DNA of 64,000 nucleotides, taken from Prostheceraeus crozeri. Its lineage: Eukaryota; Platyhelminthes; Polycladida; Euryleptidae. This document shows, one piece after another, positions 44,846-56,973 of this stretch. The notes beneath the pieces were generated by a model. The model saw only the letters and a list, made by a program, of their open reading frames with translations. It was not told where the DNA came from and did not search any database. A program made the translations under genes and the position numbers. Every line of letters begins with the position of its first letter. Position 1 is the first letter of the stretch. The stretch spans positions 1 through 64,000 of the forward strand of contig CAJQUW010000950.1 of NCBI GenBank assembly GCA_907163375.1. Direction: 5' to 3'.

Positions 44846-46129
44846 ATATATATAAATATATATTATATTTATATTTTGTATATTTTGTCTTCATGACTGA
44901 GAGAAGCCGATGATTTTTGACTTTTATCTCCATTCGATTGCATAAAATTTCATGCGACTTGCCAGTGTAGATATTTGTAGTTAACAATAATTCGAACCAC
45001 CCACCAATTTTCCAATCCCGAAATTGCAATCTGATCATTCAAGTTAGCAATGAAGCACACTTGGTCGCTTGTAATAGCTGTCAAGAAAGCATGATATTAT
45101 GAATTAATGATTTATTAATCGTGTTTTTCTTGCGTGTAAGGCACAATTCATCTATTAATTTGAATTGATCTGGAGTAGGAATTCACGTCAATTAATGTTG
45201 CGGACTTTCGCAGATTTTGAAGATAATTCGGAGTAATGAATTTCATTTTCTTGGAAATTAAATAATTTACTTGTCTGCGAATCTTTCGTTTGCGCTCTTC
45301 ATTTTAGTATATTTTTGATAGTTAAACTTTTCATTCGAATTTGCACCATCAATAAGTTTCAATATTAATTCTGAGTTATTTTTTGAAATCTGACTTTTGC
45401 AAGAAAGAACAAGAAGAAAGATAAATGTCTTGGAATTTGCTAATCTCAGATGTACTCTAAGGAAATGTCTAGCAACTGATTCGTACACTACAATTACTTC
45501 TTTCTTTTCTCTTCCATGTTTCGCCTCCCAGGTACTGACAAATAAAGCTGAAGGAAGAGAGACTTCCACTTTTTCATAGAAGAGATGGAAATGAATGCTT
45601 GCAAGGCTTCTCTGACGTCTGAAAGAAGGATTTAGGGGTAATTGCTCAAAGAGTTATTCTTCCTGGAAGGCAATTGACGCTGAGAAGCCTTTAGAACTGA
45701 TGTGACCATCGTGGGGAGGCAGAATAGGCTCTCACAGCCACTGAAGTGGAAAATGGAGTTACTTTGACAGACATTGTTTTACCATAAGCAACCAAAAACA
45801 TAGCCTGTCTCTACTGAGGTTAGATTAGTGTAGCATAAAGAGCTGAGATGTATTTCTCAGATGAATGAAAGCATGAACTGCCCTGTTTATTGATCATATT
45901 ATTATCATCTATTAGGCATCCCCTGACGCTGCCATTCAGCAAATTGAAGTATTTCCTGGCCCTGAGAAAGCGGGAAGCCACAATATCTTAGCTGATAATT
46001 TTGTCCGGTTGCGATTTATTGTCATACCGGTTTCAAGAACCGCGGTATCTATCATCGGTGGCGATAATACAACAGACAGCCAGGGTTATATACTTTCTGG
46101 TATTATATTTGAAGCTGATGGTACCATGG
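44846..46129. other. No recognised gene
   Basis: Starts with (TATAAA)-like repeat. The frame from 46009 that leads into the LINE relic (…FIVIPVSRTAVSIIGGDNTT…) is not LINE sequence I recognise. Confidence 0.4.
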
Positions 46130-47078
46130 TCAGTAATGTAAGTGACATTTTATCACAATTTTCTTCATGGTCTGTAGAAAACGAAATGTTCTCGTCCGAC
46201 AATTTCCTTCAGAATATCCCAATTAAAGATTATGTGAAAATATTAGGTGTTATTTTGAACAGCATGATAAAATATTCCTTTCATGGAAATTCCATAGTTA
46301 AGAGAGCAATATCTCGCATCAATATGTTGCGACGCCTTGCATACATATTACAACATATATACAATATCTTCCGACGTATGCAAAAATTGAATTTCTGGTT
46401 CAATTTTATAATGGCTGTATTCGATTAATCGTAAGGTATTGCGCACCGTTTTTTATAAATTTGAATGTCGGATTGTCTTCATCAATAGAAAGCGTGCAAG
46501 GTCGATGCCATCCTGTAATTTGTGAACCACAGTGTAATGTCAAAAGTGCATATCTACAGACTACAGACATTTCTTTGTATAGCAAGTGACGAAACCCACT
46601 TTCTTCATCATATTGTGCTCCCAATGATGACTCGTTCACATAAACCTCCACTGTCTGAGACAGCTACAAATCATGTCATCTGTGGCTAAATTATTAAACA
46701 GCGGTTTCTGCCTTTCTGTTAAGTCTTGTAATGAATAGTGTTTTCACTTTCGAATGTTGTATGTTCTTCACGCTTCCTATAACTGGAGAAATTCGAAAAT
46801 AGATGCAATTCTATTCTATGAATGAGGGCTGGAATTGGACCTTCAGTCTTCAGTCTTAAGGAAAATGTTCAAGATGCGTTTGATAAACTATCATACTTCA
46901 GTTGTGTGCCTTCATCAAAGAACGCACTTCACTACTCAATTAAATATCCAAATATCAGGAGAATGAACCCATTATCGCTCTCCTCATCCCTTCTCAGCCT
47001 CAATAATCAGCATCATACACATAGATTGATGCAATTAATCGACAGCGAAAAAAAGAAGCGATTCTTATCTTTCCCATT
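46130..47078 (+). pseudogene. LINE reverse-transcriptase C-terminal relic
   Basis: SDILSQFSSWSVENEMFSSD and VKILGVILNSMIKYSFHGNS with IVKRAISRINMLRRLA are the late palm/thumb region of LINE reverse transcriptases (the LG...D.L.F..H pattern). A frame-shifted continuation YCAPFFINLNVGLSSSIESV with QGRCH follows, then SSKNALHYSIKYPNIRR. Several stops and frameshifts; no 3' tail identified. Confidence 0.7.
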
Positions 47079-47079
47079 T

Positions 47080-47674
47080 TAGTCCGGGAGCTAGCGTGAA
47101 GTTGTGCAGGGAACGAGGTAGTACATAAAACTTTCACATAGCATGGTACACCTCTAACCTACTGCAAAACTTCGCGTCTGCCGGATCAGATCATTTGCTT
47201 TTCAGAAATAGAGAGGATAACACAATCCTATGTATTTCCAGTGGTAAAATTGTGATATTTAAGGTGTTGACTCCATTTTTTCGAATTTTTGCTCATAAAA
47301 GTTTCACAAATTGGTATTTTGTTGAACTGGTTACTATAGAAATCATCTACAGATCATGATCTTTCAAATGAGTTATCATTCAGTGATAGAGGATGAAGTA
47401 AAGTGTACAAACAGACACTTTTCGTAAAAGTATATCAACAATTTTCCTGAAATTTCTATGTTAAAATTTGCAGTTACACCAACGAAAAGTGTCTGTTTGT
47501 ACACTTTACTTCATCCTCTGTCACTGAATGATAACTCATTTGAAAGATCATGATCTGTAAATGATTTCTATAATAACCAGTTCAACAAAATACCAATAGC
47601 AAAAATTCGAAAAAATGGAGTCAACACCTCAGATGTCACAATTTTACCACTGGAAATACATAGGATTGTGTTAT
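47080..47674. mobile_element. Foldback element, family C, single-unit copy
   Basis: One 76-bp-type unit (TAGTCCGGGAG, TGCAGGGAACGAGG, ACTTTCACATAGCATGGTAC) at 47080-47157 and the link GCGTCTGCCGG are followed by a hairpin with arms 47217-47425 and 47482-47674, about 95% complementary around a 56-bp loop. The right arm lacks a 16-bp segment. The unit and the link match the element at 54141; the palindrome sequence is different. The inverse unit expected at the right end is absent. Confidence 0.8.
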
Positions 47675-49762
47675 TCTGGAAAAAACGCGGTCACAAAACT
47701 TCATGGTCAAAGCTTACTGTGGTTCGCTGCTTCAGAACTTCAATCCTGCAAGAACATCTTGTCAAGTTAACTGACGCATGTCTATCACACGCCATTCGAC
47801 TATCGGAATGGTGTAAAACATCTTACAGGTGCTATCCTTTCATCGGGAGAACTAACTTTATCATAAAACTTGTGAACAATTGTTTGAATTCTTGGAATCT
47901 GAATGAATCGAGGGAATGTGAGAATTTTGAAGGAATTCACATGCTATCTCTGTCATTGCATTATTTCATTACAGTTTTCCTTCGTCCACTTCTATAACTT
48001 CCTTCCGACGTCATCATTTTACATCTGATCGCATTTCTAGGAAGTCGGTGCACCAAAACAGTCTAATTCTGGTGGTATTCTTCGTATTTCTAATAGGAAT
48101 ATAGTTCCACGTTGTGATGCCTGTCTGTGATTCTGCTTTCACAAGAGAAAAACAATAATCCGCTTTGATTGTGCTAATCTCATCGTATCTAAGCAACGGA
48201 AGCCGTATGTTCCGTGAGTGTTATGAAAAACATAAAAAAGACATCCATGAAATAGATGATGTGAATACTGATGAGTTGAATAGAATTGTATTAATTCAGT
48301 GAAATTTCCATCTTTCCTGTCGACAGAGAATGAAATGGCAGAAATGAGAAAGTGGTGTGAGACCCTCGCCAAACTGGGGTCGTTTTCAACCCCTCTCAAA
48401 TAAACTGAATTACTTAGAATTAGCAGCAACTGATCTCAGGATCTTCAGAAGCTTCTTGTATGTGCAAATTTCTCTGGAAAAGGCAGTGTTTATATATATA
48501 TATCAAGTGTGGAAACCTCTATATGAAACTATATCAAGTGTAGAAACTCCCCCTTACTCTAATGTATTACTAGTGGCGACAAATCCGCCATCTTTTTTAG
48601 CCAAAATCAATTAATTTCTATGTCAAATCAATTATCAACCTTGTATCAGCATTCTACTAACCATAGACGTGGACCTTCATCTCATGATTTTGTCTTCCAG
48701 ATGTCTACGGATAACTATGTAATTCTTCACTGATTCAAAGTTCTGACATAGCTATTGATTCCTTTCCATTCAATATTTCAATGACATTCTGTTGTCAATT
48801 GCGATATCAAATGAAACTGCTTATAAGCTCTGGCTAAAGGTAATATCATAGCTGTCGCCAAAAATGAGCCATTGATTCCATACTTCCCATATAAACGCAC
48901 TTTCGTGAAAAGTTTATCGGTGGGGGCATTTAAATGTTTTCAATCTCCATTTTTACTCTTCTTGTCATTGACATGAAATTTTGGTTCTGAATCTATTCAA
49001 TGATTCCTAAATATGCTATTAAAATGGGAAAATGTCCCAGAGGTTACATATGAGTACAAAAAGAGATTTTTTGATATCCAGAACGATTTTTCAAATGTGT
49101 GTCGACATTCAGAGACAAACATTTTATAGACGAATGAGGATACGAAGTTTAGGAAAAGACGAAAGCATTACATGCAATGTAGAATCGTCACAAAGATTGA
49201 GGCATGCCAGTTCACCTGGGCATTGAATGGTTGTGCAGTCCTTCAGCTAATGCAACCATTCTAGATATTTCAAGCTAGTTTAGGCCATTCCGAGCCGTCC
49301 TGACGAGTCATTGTAGGGAGAAACGCACCGTCTGCGGCTGCCACGGAGTTTTCGTGCTTTTTCAACTCTGAGGACATCCTTCAACTGCAGAATGGAATAG
49401 CGTTTGTTCGATATCAAGTAGAAATGAGTACAAAAGTTTGCAAATTATTTCGATAGGATGCTGTTGTACATTATGGTGCAATGCATGAAAAACGACATAG
49501 CACGGCGCTCGGTACGACAGAATGAGACAGATAAATGTGAAGATGATTTCAATACAACCGGTGACAAATCGTGTAAAATATGATCTTCTTCAAAGCTTTT
49601 CTGAAGAGTTTCATAGCTTGTTGTTCTCGTCGGATTTTGAGATTTGCTAGACAATCGGTTTCACTCTATACCACCTATCACTTTGTGACAGCGCTAGTTA
49701 AAATGTTCGAGAAACTTTGACTCCTTAAAATTCATTCCTATGAACAAGGCTGCATTCTACTC
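47675..49762. other. No recognised gene
   Basis: AT-rich, with a (TA)n run near 48490 and a duplicated ATATCAAGTGT.GAAAC (about 48500-48546). No domain recognised. Confidence 0.5.
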
Positions 49763-49923
49763 ATGGCTGTTCAAGACGTTGTATCTGCAGACTTGGAGAA
49801 GCTCACGTTCCGAAACGTGCACTTGAATTTGCACAATTGCGCAAGAGTGTTTCTGTGCAGCTTTCTTCAAAACGATCTCAGCATGTCTGTCCCATCGCAA
49901 GGATTCGTGGAAGGCAATGCCAG
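49763..49923 (+). CDS. Candidate exon of unknown gene
   Basis: An ATG opens MAVQDVVSADLEKLTFRNVH and continues to GFVEGNAR, where a GTATGT donor follows. Codon use looks coding, and the mariner insertion begins 80 bp downstream. No acceptor, partner exon or family could be identified. Confidence 0.25.
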
Positions 49924-50004
49924 GTATGTTAATCTCTTCGACTTGTGGGATTACAGTTCTTAGAATGGGAGTGCTATTTTTTCTTGAAAATCAGAAGCTT
50001 AGTA

Positions 50005-51443
50005 CAAGGTGGGCGCTGGGAGGCTGAAGGATTTTCAAGCTCTGCAATTGTCATTTGTCGATTTATTTACAGGCCAAGTCTGTCTTTTTCGGAAACTATG
50101 CGTTCGGGATTGCTTTCACGCATTTCTGTAGCAGAACAATAAGGCAATGGAGTGCTTGACGTACAATTGTGCATGCTGAACTCTGTTCTAACTTTCGGAC
50201 AGTCTGAATCATTATTCAACATTGATTGCGATCAAGGCTGCGATGTTAAATTATGATATTGAAAAAAGAGTGAAGCTTGCTCAATTTTATTATTCAAATG
50301 AAAGATCAATCGTTCAAACCCAAAGAGATCATCGAACACATTTTAATGTAAGAGATGCTCCAAGTGAGAATATGATTCGAAATCTCATGAGGCGATTTGA
50401 GGAAAGTGGGTCAGTGGCAGATCTTCCAAAACGGGGACCTGAGCCTACTGTTCGAACAGAAGCTGCTGTGGAGTCTGTTCGACAAAGTGTCGAACACAAT
50501 CCAACAGCATCTACACGTCGTCGATCAATTCAACTTGGCATCAGAAGAACAACATTGCGCGCAATACTGAAGGAAGACTTAGGAATGCTTCCTTACAAAA
50601 TTCAAGCAGTTCAGTCTCTTCTCCCAACAGATTATCAGTCTCGCTTGAATTATGCCATGCGATTTGAACAGTTGGCAAGAGACAATGCTTATTTCTTGAG
50701 CCATGTCATTATGAGCGACAAAGTTCACTTTTATCTGAATGGCTTTGTCAATAAACAGAATGCGAGATTTTGGGGTTCTGACAACCCAAGAAACACAATT
50801 CAACACAGTCTACATTCACCAAAATGCACACTGTTTGGTGTGGAATTATGACTGAAAGAATAATCGGGCCATACTTTCTTGAGGATGAGGAGGGCCGGAC
50901 ATCCGGAGAGAGTGACTGGTGCACTTTATCGTACAATGATAGAGAACTTTTGCTGCCGGAAGTTGCAGGCAACCAACAGGTCTGGTTCCAGCAAGACGGA
51001 GCGTCCGCGCACACCGCCGGTTTGACGATGGCCCTTTTGCGTGACATTTTCAATGACCGATTGATATCCAGAAATGCTGACTTCCCGTGGCCTCCCCGGT
51101 CATCAGATTTGACTGCCCCCGATTATTTCTTATGGGGTTATTTGAAAGAGAGAGTGTACGTCAACAATCCGCAAACAATTGCGGAGTTGAAGGAAAATAT
51201 CCGTGCAGAAGTGCGTCAAATTGAACCAGATGTGCTGAATTCTGTGTTGGAAAATGCTCTACAGAGAGCTACTATCTGTAAACAAGAAAATGGTGGTCAT
51301 TTGAAGGACATTATCTTTCATACCTAGACATTATGAACTCCTGATATTGTACTTTGATGACAATTTAGGTGGATGAAAAAATATCTTGTTTTTCATTTTA
51401 TCCCTACAATGTTTAATCCTTCAGCCTTCCAGCGCCCACCCTG
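50005..51443 (+). mobile_element. Near-complete mariner-type transposon (DD41D group)
   Basis: Terminal inverted repeats of about 29 bp (left CAAGGTGGGCGCTGGGAGGC, right end the complement of CAGGGTGGGCGCTGGAAGGC) are flanked by TA at 50003-50004 and 51444-51445. The whole is 1439 bp and encloses one transposase gene. The two repeats differ at only two or three positions. It is the best-preserved transposon in the window. Confidence 0.93.
50243..51327 (+). pseudogene. DD41D mariner transposase with a single frameshift
   Basis: From the ATG at 50243 a helix-turn-helix region (MLNYDIEKRVKLAQFYYSNE, KRGPEPTVRTEAAVESVRQS) leads into the RNase-H-like core. The first aspartate is in IMSDKVHFYLNGFVNKQNAR (about residue 159), the second in WFQQDGASAHTAG (codon at 50995) and the third in SDLTAPDYFLWGYLKERVYV (codon at 51121). 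The last two are separated by 41 residues, hence DD41D, the spacing of the rosa group of Tc1/mariner elements; the NGFVNKQN block is typical too. A one-step frameshift near 50830 (frame 2 to frame 1, at CACACTGTTTGG) breaks the protein. The lysine after the first SD, where E or A is usual, is a second lesion. Otherwise open to the stop at 51327. Confidence 0.88.
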
Positions 51444-51445
51444 TA

Positions 51446-52439
51446 TTACCAAGATTTAATCTCAAACCATCATTGCCACACCACTCAGAGATGGAATCAG
51501 AGACTCCTTCACTATTGTGCTATTCACTTCATTAGGACAATGAAAGGGAGACATGATGATGAAGTCGTCTTCATACTTAAATACTTTTGAGTTCGCTAAA
51601 GTTGTATTGAAAGATCGGACATATGCCCGTACAGGTATGGACTCAGGATTGCACCCTGAGGAACACCTGACGTTATATGCATCTCCTCACTGATAATTGT
51701 ACGTGCTGCTTTCGATTCGTGAAATATTTACAACACATGAACAAAGTTTGATGGAAATCCATGCTAAATTTAGCATAACATGAGTAAGTGGTGCAGAAGC
51801 TAACCAAATGCGTGAGACAAGTTGAATGATAAAAGCAAAACACCATGAACTATGAATCGTCCATGCATCCGGTGATGCAGTCGTGCATTAAGATGGAAGA
51901 GCCAGGTCGATATCCAGTTTAGTGTTCGCCGTATGATGACAAAAGTCGAGATTTTATTGATTCTAAAAATATGCTTTCAAATATCTTGAATATCTATGGA
52001 AACAAAGATATAGGTCGCAGATCACTCACTGATTTAACCTTTTTCTTCGGAATTGCGATAATCATAGAATATTTGCAATAATTTGGGATTCGGTATTCTT
52101 CAATCGATAGTGAATATATGTGCATTATTCGGCAAGCAATGATGAGGATTGGAGGAATAATAATAAATGATGTTTATTGAATCGAATACACCTCAATAAT
52201 AGAAATCGTGAGGATACAAGGCAAACATTTCAGACAAAATTTAACATAGAAGAAAAAGAAAACAAGTAAATAACAAGAAAGTAAAACAAAACGAAAATTA
52301 ACTCACACGAAAACCGCTGTTGTATATCTTACACATAGAAATGAAAAATTTGAACGTAATGCTGTGGAACACATGGGAATTCTAAATTTCTCCGAACGTG
52401 GCAAAACAGGCGGAGACACTGAATGTTTATATATAACTG
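51446..52439. other. No recognised gene
   Basis: Unremarkable AT-rich sequence; a PLE- or LINE-like origin cannot be excluded. Confidence 0.4.
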
Positions 52440-53040
52440 TTGGACAATATATTTTTGTTAATTGATAAACATTTTAATATAAATGTAGTACTTGGGGTGG
52501 CTTGTTTGTAGCGGAAAGAATCGTAGTGTGATGTAAATGTAGGTAAGAATTGAGAATAGTTTTAGTTTCGCGGAGATGGATGGGGGTCAGAGATTGGAAG
52601 TGATTTAGATTAGTGGTATGGCTCGTTAGGAAATATGGTTGGGTGTAATGTTGTCTGTGTGTTTTAAAGGTAGATATGGGTGGTTTTGGTGTGGGTTTGT
52701 GGTGTAGTGTTAGGGGTGTGGAGGGTGGGGTATGTAGGGGTTAGGGGGTTAGGGAGTTTGGGGGTTGTGGATGTTGTATTTGAAAGGTTATTTGTATATT
52801 GGTGGATTTGTTTTTGATTTCTTTTATAATTTAGGGGGTGGAGATGGGGAGTATTTTGAAGTAGTTTTTTTTTTTTTTTTTTTTATTTTTTTTTAATTTT
52901 TTGATGATGGAGTAGTAGTGAGTATATTTAATATGTTATTTGGAGAGTGGGTTGTATGTGAGGTATATAATTTAATATGATTTGATTTTATTGTAGTTTA
53001 GTTTAATATTTTAGGTGTTATGGTAAATGGTAAATCGAGG
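52440..53040. other. Cytosine-depleted, G/T-rich region
   Basis: From about 52500 the plus strand loses cytosine; between 52681 and 53035 there is a single C. G runs are frequent (TAGGGGTTAGGGGGTTAGGG near 52733-52753), and a T tract of about 20 stands at 52865. It is not a simple tandem repeat and carries no coding frame. Confidence 0.7.
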
Positions 53041-53251
53041 AGTATTTTATTCATTGTAAATTGAGGCGGAGAACAATTATTTAGTAAAAAGTAAATAAAG
53101 ATAAATAGGCAAAAATGTTAAACAGGTTAACATCATAGTGTGTCGTGTGAACTAATAGTCTCATGCCGCATAACCCAACGCCACACAATATACCATCGGC
53201 GCGACAAAGAAAATATTTTACCGTCCTCCTTTTGGTTGAGCGTGAAGAGTT

Positions 53252-54060
53252 TCATGTGTCAGCTTTTGAATAGTAAGTATACTGTTTGGGGGGGAGACAG
53301 TATGGAAGAGTAGGAGGAAGCATGGGATTTGAGTAAAATTGGTTCGATTTAGTATTGATACAATTCACAGCCTCTTTGATTGATTTAAATGTGGATACAA
53401 ACTTGCTTAGATTTGGTGCTGTGATAGTTCTCAAAATAGAGCAAAGTCCGTTCTTTGATTGACAAAAGGAGTTAACCCAATTTCGTTCTGTCTTTATGAT
53501 CTTACTTTTCTCTTTGATTTTGAGATGATTGTACGAGGAATTCTACACCCAGAAAGCCTCATTCCTCTGATTAATCAGATGCTTTAGCAGTGATGTTAGC
53601 CATGGTTTTGTCTTCATTTGTCACTTCAACAACAGATTATGGCATTTCCGGCTGAGATTCTGCAAACCAATCGTAAAAACGTTCACTCTTTTCTTCCTGG
53701 CTCATTTTGGAACAGTAAATAACGTGACTGTTAAAGATTTGTAATTTAGCCAAAATTGCGTTTATGTTACTTTCACGGTAGTCTTACAGTTTAACCTTTT
53801 TCTTTGCACAATGATATTCAGGAGTAGTTAAAGTTCGACTTAACATGACTGATCAAAGGAAACAATGTTTGAGCAGACCACAGGCTCGTCATACGATTCA
53901 ACAAGCGTAGAAGATCTTGTCGAGGATTTTGTCGTTTAGGGAGCCAGATTCAACCACCTGAAACATATTCACTAAAATCTCTAGGTCACGTGTTGGAAGT
54001 TGATTTAGGTCACCAATAATCATAAAACGACAAATAGGCATTGCTAAAATGTATGACATC
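53252..54060 (-). pseudogene. APE-class LINE relic: end of endonuclease and start of RT
   Basis: Minus strand: MIIGDLNQLPTRDLEILVNM and GSLNDKILDKIFY (54010-53900) are the GD(F)N and late motifs of an APE-type endonuclease. After a decayed link come KPWLTSLLKHLINQRNEAF (about 53610-53555) and NCINTKSNQFYSNPMLPPTL (53370-53310), the segment before a LINE reverse transcriptase. The endonuclease N-terminus is found beyond the foldback element, at 55915-55740. Confidence 0.75.
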
Positions 54061-54140
54061 AACGTCATCAAGAAGATCGTTTGGCATACTACATGTAAAT
54101 AATGATGGTGTAGTGTAGGCCTACAAAAGTAGTGGGAAAT

Positions 54141-55690
54141 TAGTCCGGCAGCCAGAACGAGTTTCTGCAGGGAACGACGCCGACAATGAGACTTTCACAG
54201 AATGATGTACACCTCATAGTCCGGCAGCCAGAACGAGTTTCTGCAGGGAACGAGGCCGACAATGAGACTTTCACAGAATGATGTACACCTCATAGTCCGG
54301 CAGCCAGCACGAGTTTCTGCAGGGAACGAGGCCGACAATGAGACTTTCACAGAATGATGTGCACCTCATAGTCCGGCAGCCAGAACGAGTTTCTGCAGGG
54401 AAAGACGCCGACAATGAGACTTTCACAGAATGATGTACACCTCATAGTCCGGCAGCCAGAACGAGTTTCTGCAGGGAACGACGCCGATAATGGGACTTTC
54501 ACAGAATGATGTGCACCTCATAGTCCGGCAGCCAGCACGAGTTTCTGCAGGGAACGAGGCCGACAATGAGACTTTCACAGAATGATGTACACCTCATAGT
54601 CCGGCAGACAGAACGAGTTTCTGCAGGGAACGAGGCCGACAATGAGACTTTCACAGAATGATGTACACCTCATAGTCCGGCAGCCAGCACGAGTTTCTGC
54701 AGGGAACGACGCCGACAATGAGACTTTCACAGAATGATGTACACCTCATAGTCCGGCAGCCAGAGCGAGTTTCTGCAGGGAACGAGGCCGACAATGAGAC
54801 TTTCGCAGAATGATGTACACCTCATAGTCCGGCAGCCAGAACGAGTTTCTGCAGGGAACGACGCCGACAATGAGACTTTCACAGAATGATGTACACCCTA
54901 TGCCTACTACGAATCGGTGCGTCTGCCGAGTCCTAGTGAGTTCCTCTTCTTGTTAGACAGGATCAAAGAAAAACACATGTAAATCCAATGGGACGCAGAT
55001 TGCAATTTTTGGCTAAAATGAAATTTTGCATGTTTTCTCTGATTAAACGAAAAGTACTAAGCCCACAGTCTTAATTTTTGGCATGGAATGTCTTCAGGTC
55101 AATTTGCTACGATGTGCATGTGATATTATCATTCTTCTGATCGACAATGCATGCGAGAATGTGGTTGAATGTGGATAAAGTTGCTCAAAATGTTTGTGTT
55201 TGCCGACATTGAGAGGCTCGCCAAATCTAAATGTGTCCAGCTTTACAGACAAAGGTGCATGAGGATGAAAGACATTCCATGCCAAAAATCATGACTCTGG
55301 GCTTAGTACTTTTCATTAAATTAGAGAAAACATGCAAAATTTCATTTTAGCCAAAAACTGCAATCTACGTCCCATTGGATTTACATGTGTTTTTCTTTGA
55401 TCCTGTCTGTCAAGAAGAGGAACTCACTAGAACTCGGCAGACGCACCGATTCGTAGTAGGCATAGGGTGTACATCATTCTGTGAAAGTCTCATTTTCGGC
55501 GTCGTTCCCTGCAGAAACTCGTGCTGGCTGCCGGACTATGAGGTGTACATCATTCTGTGAAAGTCTCATTGTCGGCGTCGTTCCCTGCAGAAACTCGTTC
55601 TGTCTGCCGGACTATGAGGTGTACATCATTCTGTGAAAGTCTCATTGTCGGCGTCGTTCCCTGCAGAAACTCGTTCTGTCTGCCGGACTA
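54141..55690. mobile_element. Foldback element, family C, with 76-bp repeat arrays in both arms
   Basis: The left arm has ten head-to-tail 76-bp units (TAGTCCGGCAGCCAGAACGA ... GATGTACACCTCA, 54141-54897), then a 197-bp unique inner arm (54898-55094). The right arm has the inner arm inverted (55269-55465) and three inverted units (55463-55690). The 174-bp centre is unique and non-coding. Outer termini are TAGTCCGGCAG and CTGCCGGACTA. The layout (long inverted repeats made of tandem subrepeats, no gene) recalls Drosophila foldback elements. It interrupts a minus-strand LINE endonuclease. Confidence 0.88.
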
Positions 55691-55739
55691 AATCATGAAT
55701 CTGACAATTTTAACCACAAAAATTAGAAAACTTTGGGTG

Positions 55740-55915
55740 GTGGAGATACATTTTCTATTAATGAATAATTTCTGCAACAACTAGAGTAGATGCATGTGCC
55801 ACCGCGTCTACCATTCGAGCTATCACAATGCGCCAACCCATAACCTGATAGGTCAATACGGAAATGTCATTGTCTAGCCAGGTTTCAGTCAAAGCCATGA
55901 TGCTAGGATGAGTGA
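55740..55915 (-). pseudogene. APE-class LINE endonuclease, N-terminal piece
   Basis: Minus strand ALTETWLDNDISVLTYQVMG is the TETWL motif of APE-type endonucleases; after one frameshift NGRRGGTCIYS matches the following RGGGV.iY block. It continues on the other side of the foldback element at 54060-53252. Confidence 0.75.
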
Positions 55916-56089
55916 TTGAAAGGGAAACATATAAATTATCATAGTTTTTCTTAACTGAGTGAATGTTAGAAAGAATAATAGATGGATCCTGAACGTTTAA
56001 AAGCCGTCCTGAAAATTTGATTTTGAAACAATTCTTCCGTGCTTGATCATCACGTGTTCACCCACACCTTGTTGGTCCCCTTGATCATT

Positions 56090-56395
56090 CCTCACTATTC
56101 TCAATGACAGCTCCACGCCACTGATTGGTATAAATAGGAAAAATGTTGAAAAGTTGGAGAAGATAAGGAAACGAGCACACAGAACAGTTTGTGGGTAGGA
56201 ATGTAGGTGCAATATCATTTTATCAATTTCTGACTTAAGAAACCTATCAAGTGCAAAACTATTTCATAGAATCTCCAATGCCGATCATTTGCTAAATGAA
56301 CATTTGCCGAGACAGCTGACCTCTAGATGGCAACAAATTGAAGCGCCATCTTCAAGAACTTACTTAAGACAATCATTTTTCATTTTATGATGTAT
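56090..56395 (+). pseudogene. LINE C-terminal tail, opposite orientation
   Basis: KNVEKLEKIRKRAHRTVCG, a stop, then LSISDLRNLSSAKLFHRISN, LLNEHLPRQLTSRWQQIEA and SSRTYLRQSFF follow the pattern of the last 100 residues of LINE reverse transcriptases. It runs opposite to the 53.3-55.9-kb relic, so it is either a separate insertion or the result of an inversion. Confidence 0.65.
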
Positions 56396-56973
56396 GAAAC
56401 TCATAAACAATCAGATTGTCTGACTCAGGATTATAATATTGCGGGTAATACTCGTATGTAATGTAGAAACAATGTTTCATCTTCTAGCTTTTGTACGACC
56501 AATATTTCTTCTGTGATTTATGAACGTACTATGATCCCTTCTTAATTTCTTTGCTTCAAACAGTTGAGGGCAAGGTCAGGATTGACAAACAAATGCATGA
56601 AAGTGTCGCAATTTGTGAGGATCTTTGATTTTTCAAGGCTCTAACATTCGTGCAAATGAAGCAAATAAGACGACTTCCGTCGTTAATCGATCGTAATTTT
56701 CTATTGGAATCTTCTTGATAATCATAGACATCTGTCTTTGATCATCATAGCACGTCGCCAAATAATATTTTCTACCCAACTCGTGCATAGACTGCTTAAT
56801 TATAAACTCGTGCATCGTCAGAGTTAAACGGTCAACACCTCACGGGTTCGCGCATTTAATGATTTAACTCGTGAAGAAGCAGTCATGCACGAGTTACTAG
56901 AAAACCCGTTGAAACTCCTGTGCTTCCCACGCCGTACACACATTCACAAACTCACACATATCAGACTACTCAC
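56396..56973. other. No recognised gene; CTCGTGCAT motif repeated
   Basis: CTCGTGCAT, or its complement ATGCACGAG, occurs at about 56780, 56805 and 56885, perhaps a small decayed inverted repeat. Confidence 0.4.

Noticed and set aside
52733-52753. Interstitial telomere (TTAGGG)n
   Set aside because: Only two or three imperfect TTAGGG-like units inside a wider G/T-rich stretch; not a real telomere array.
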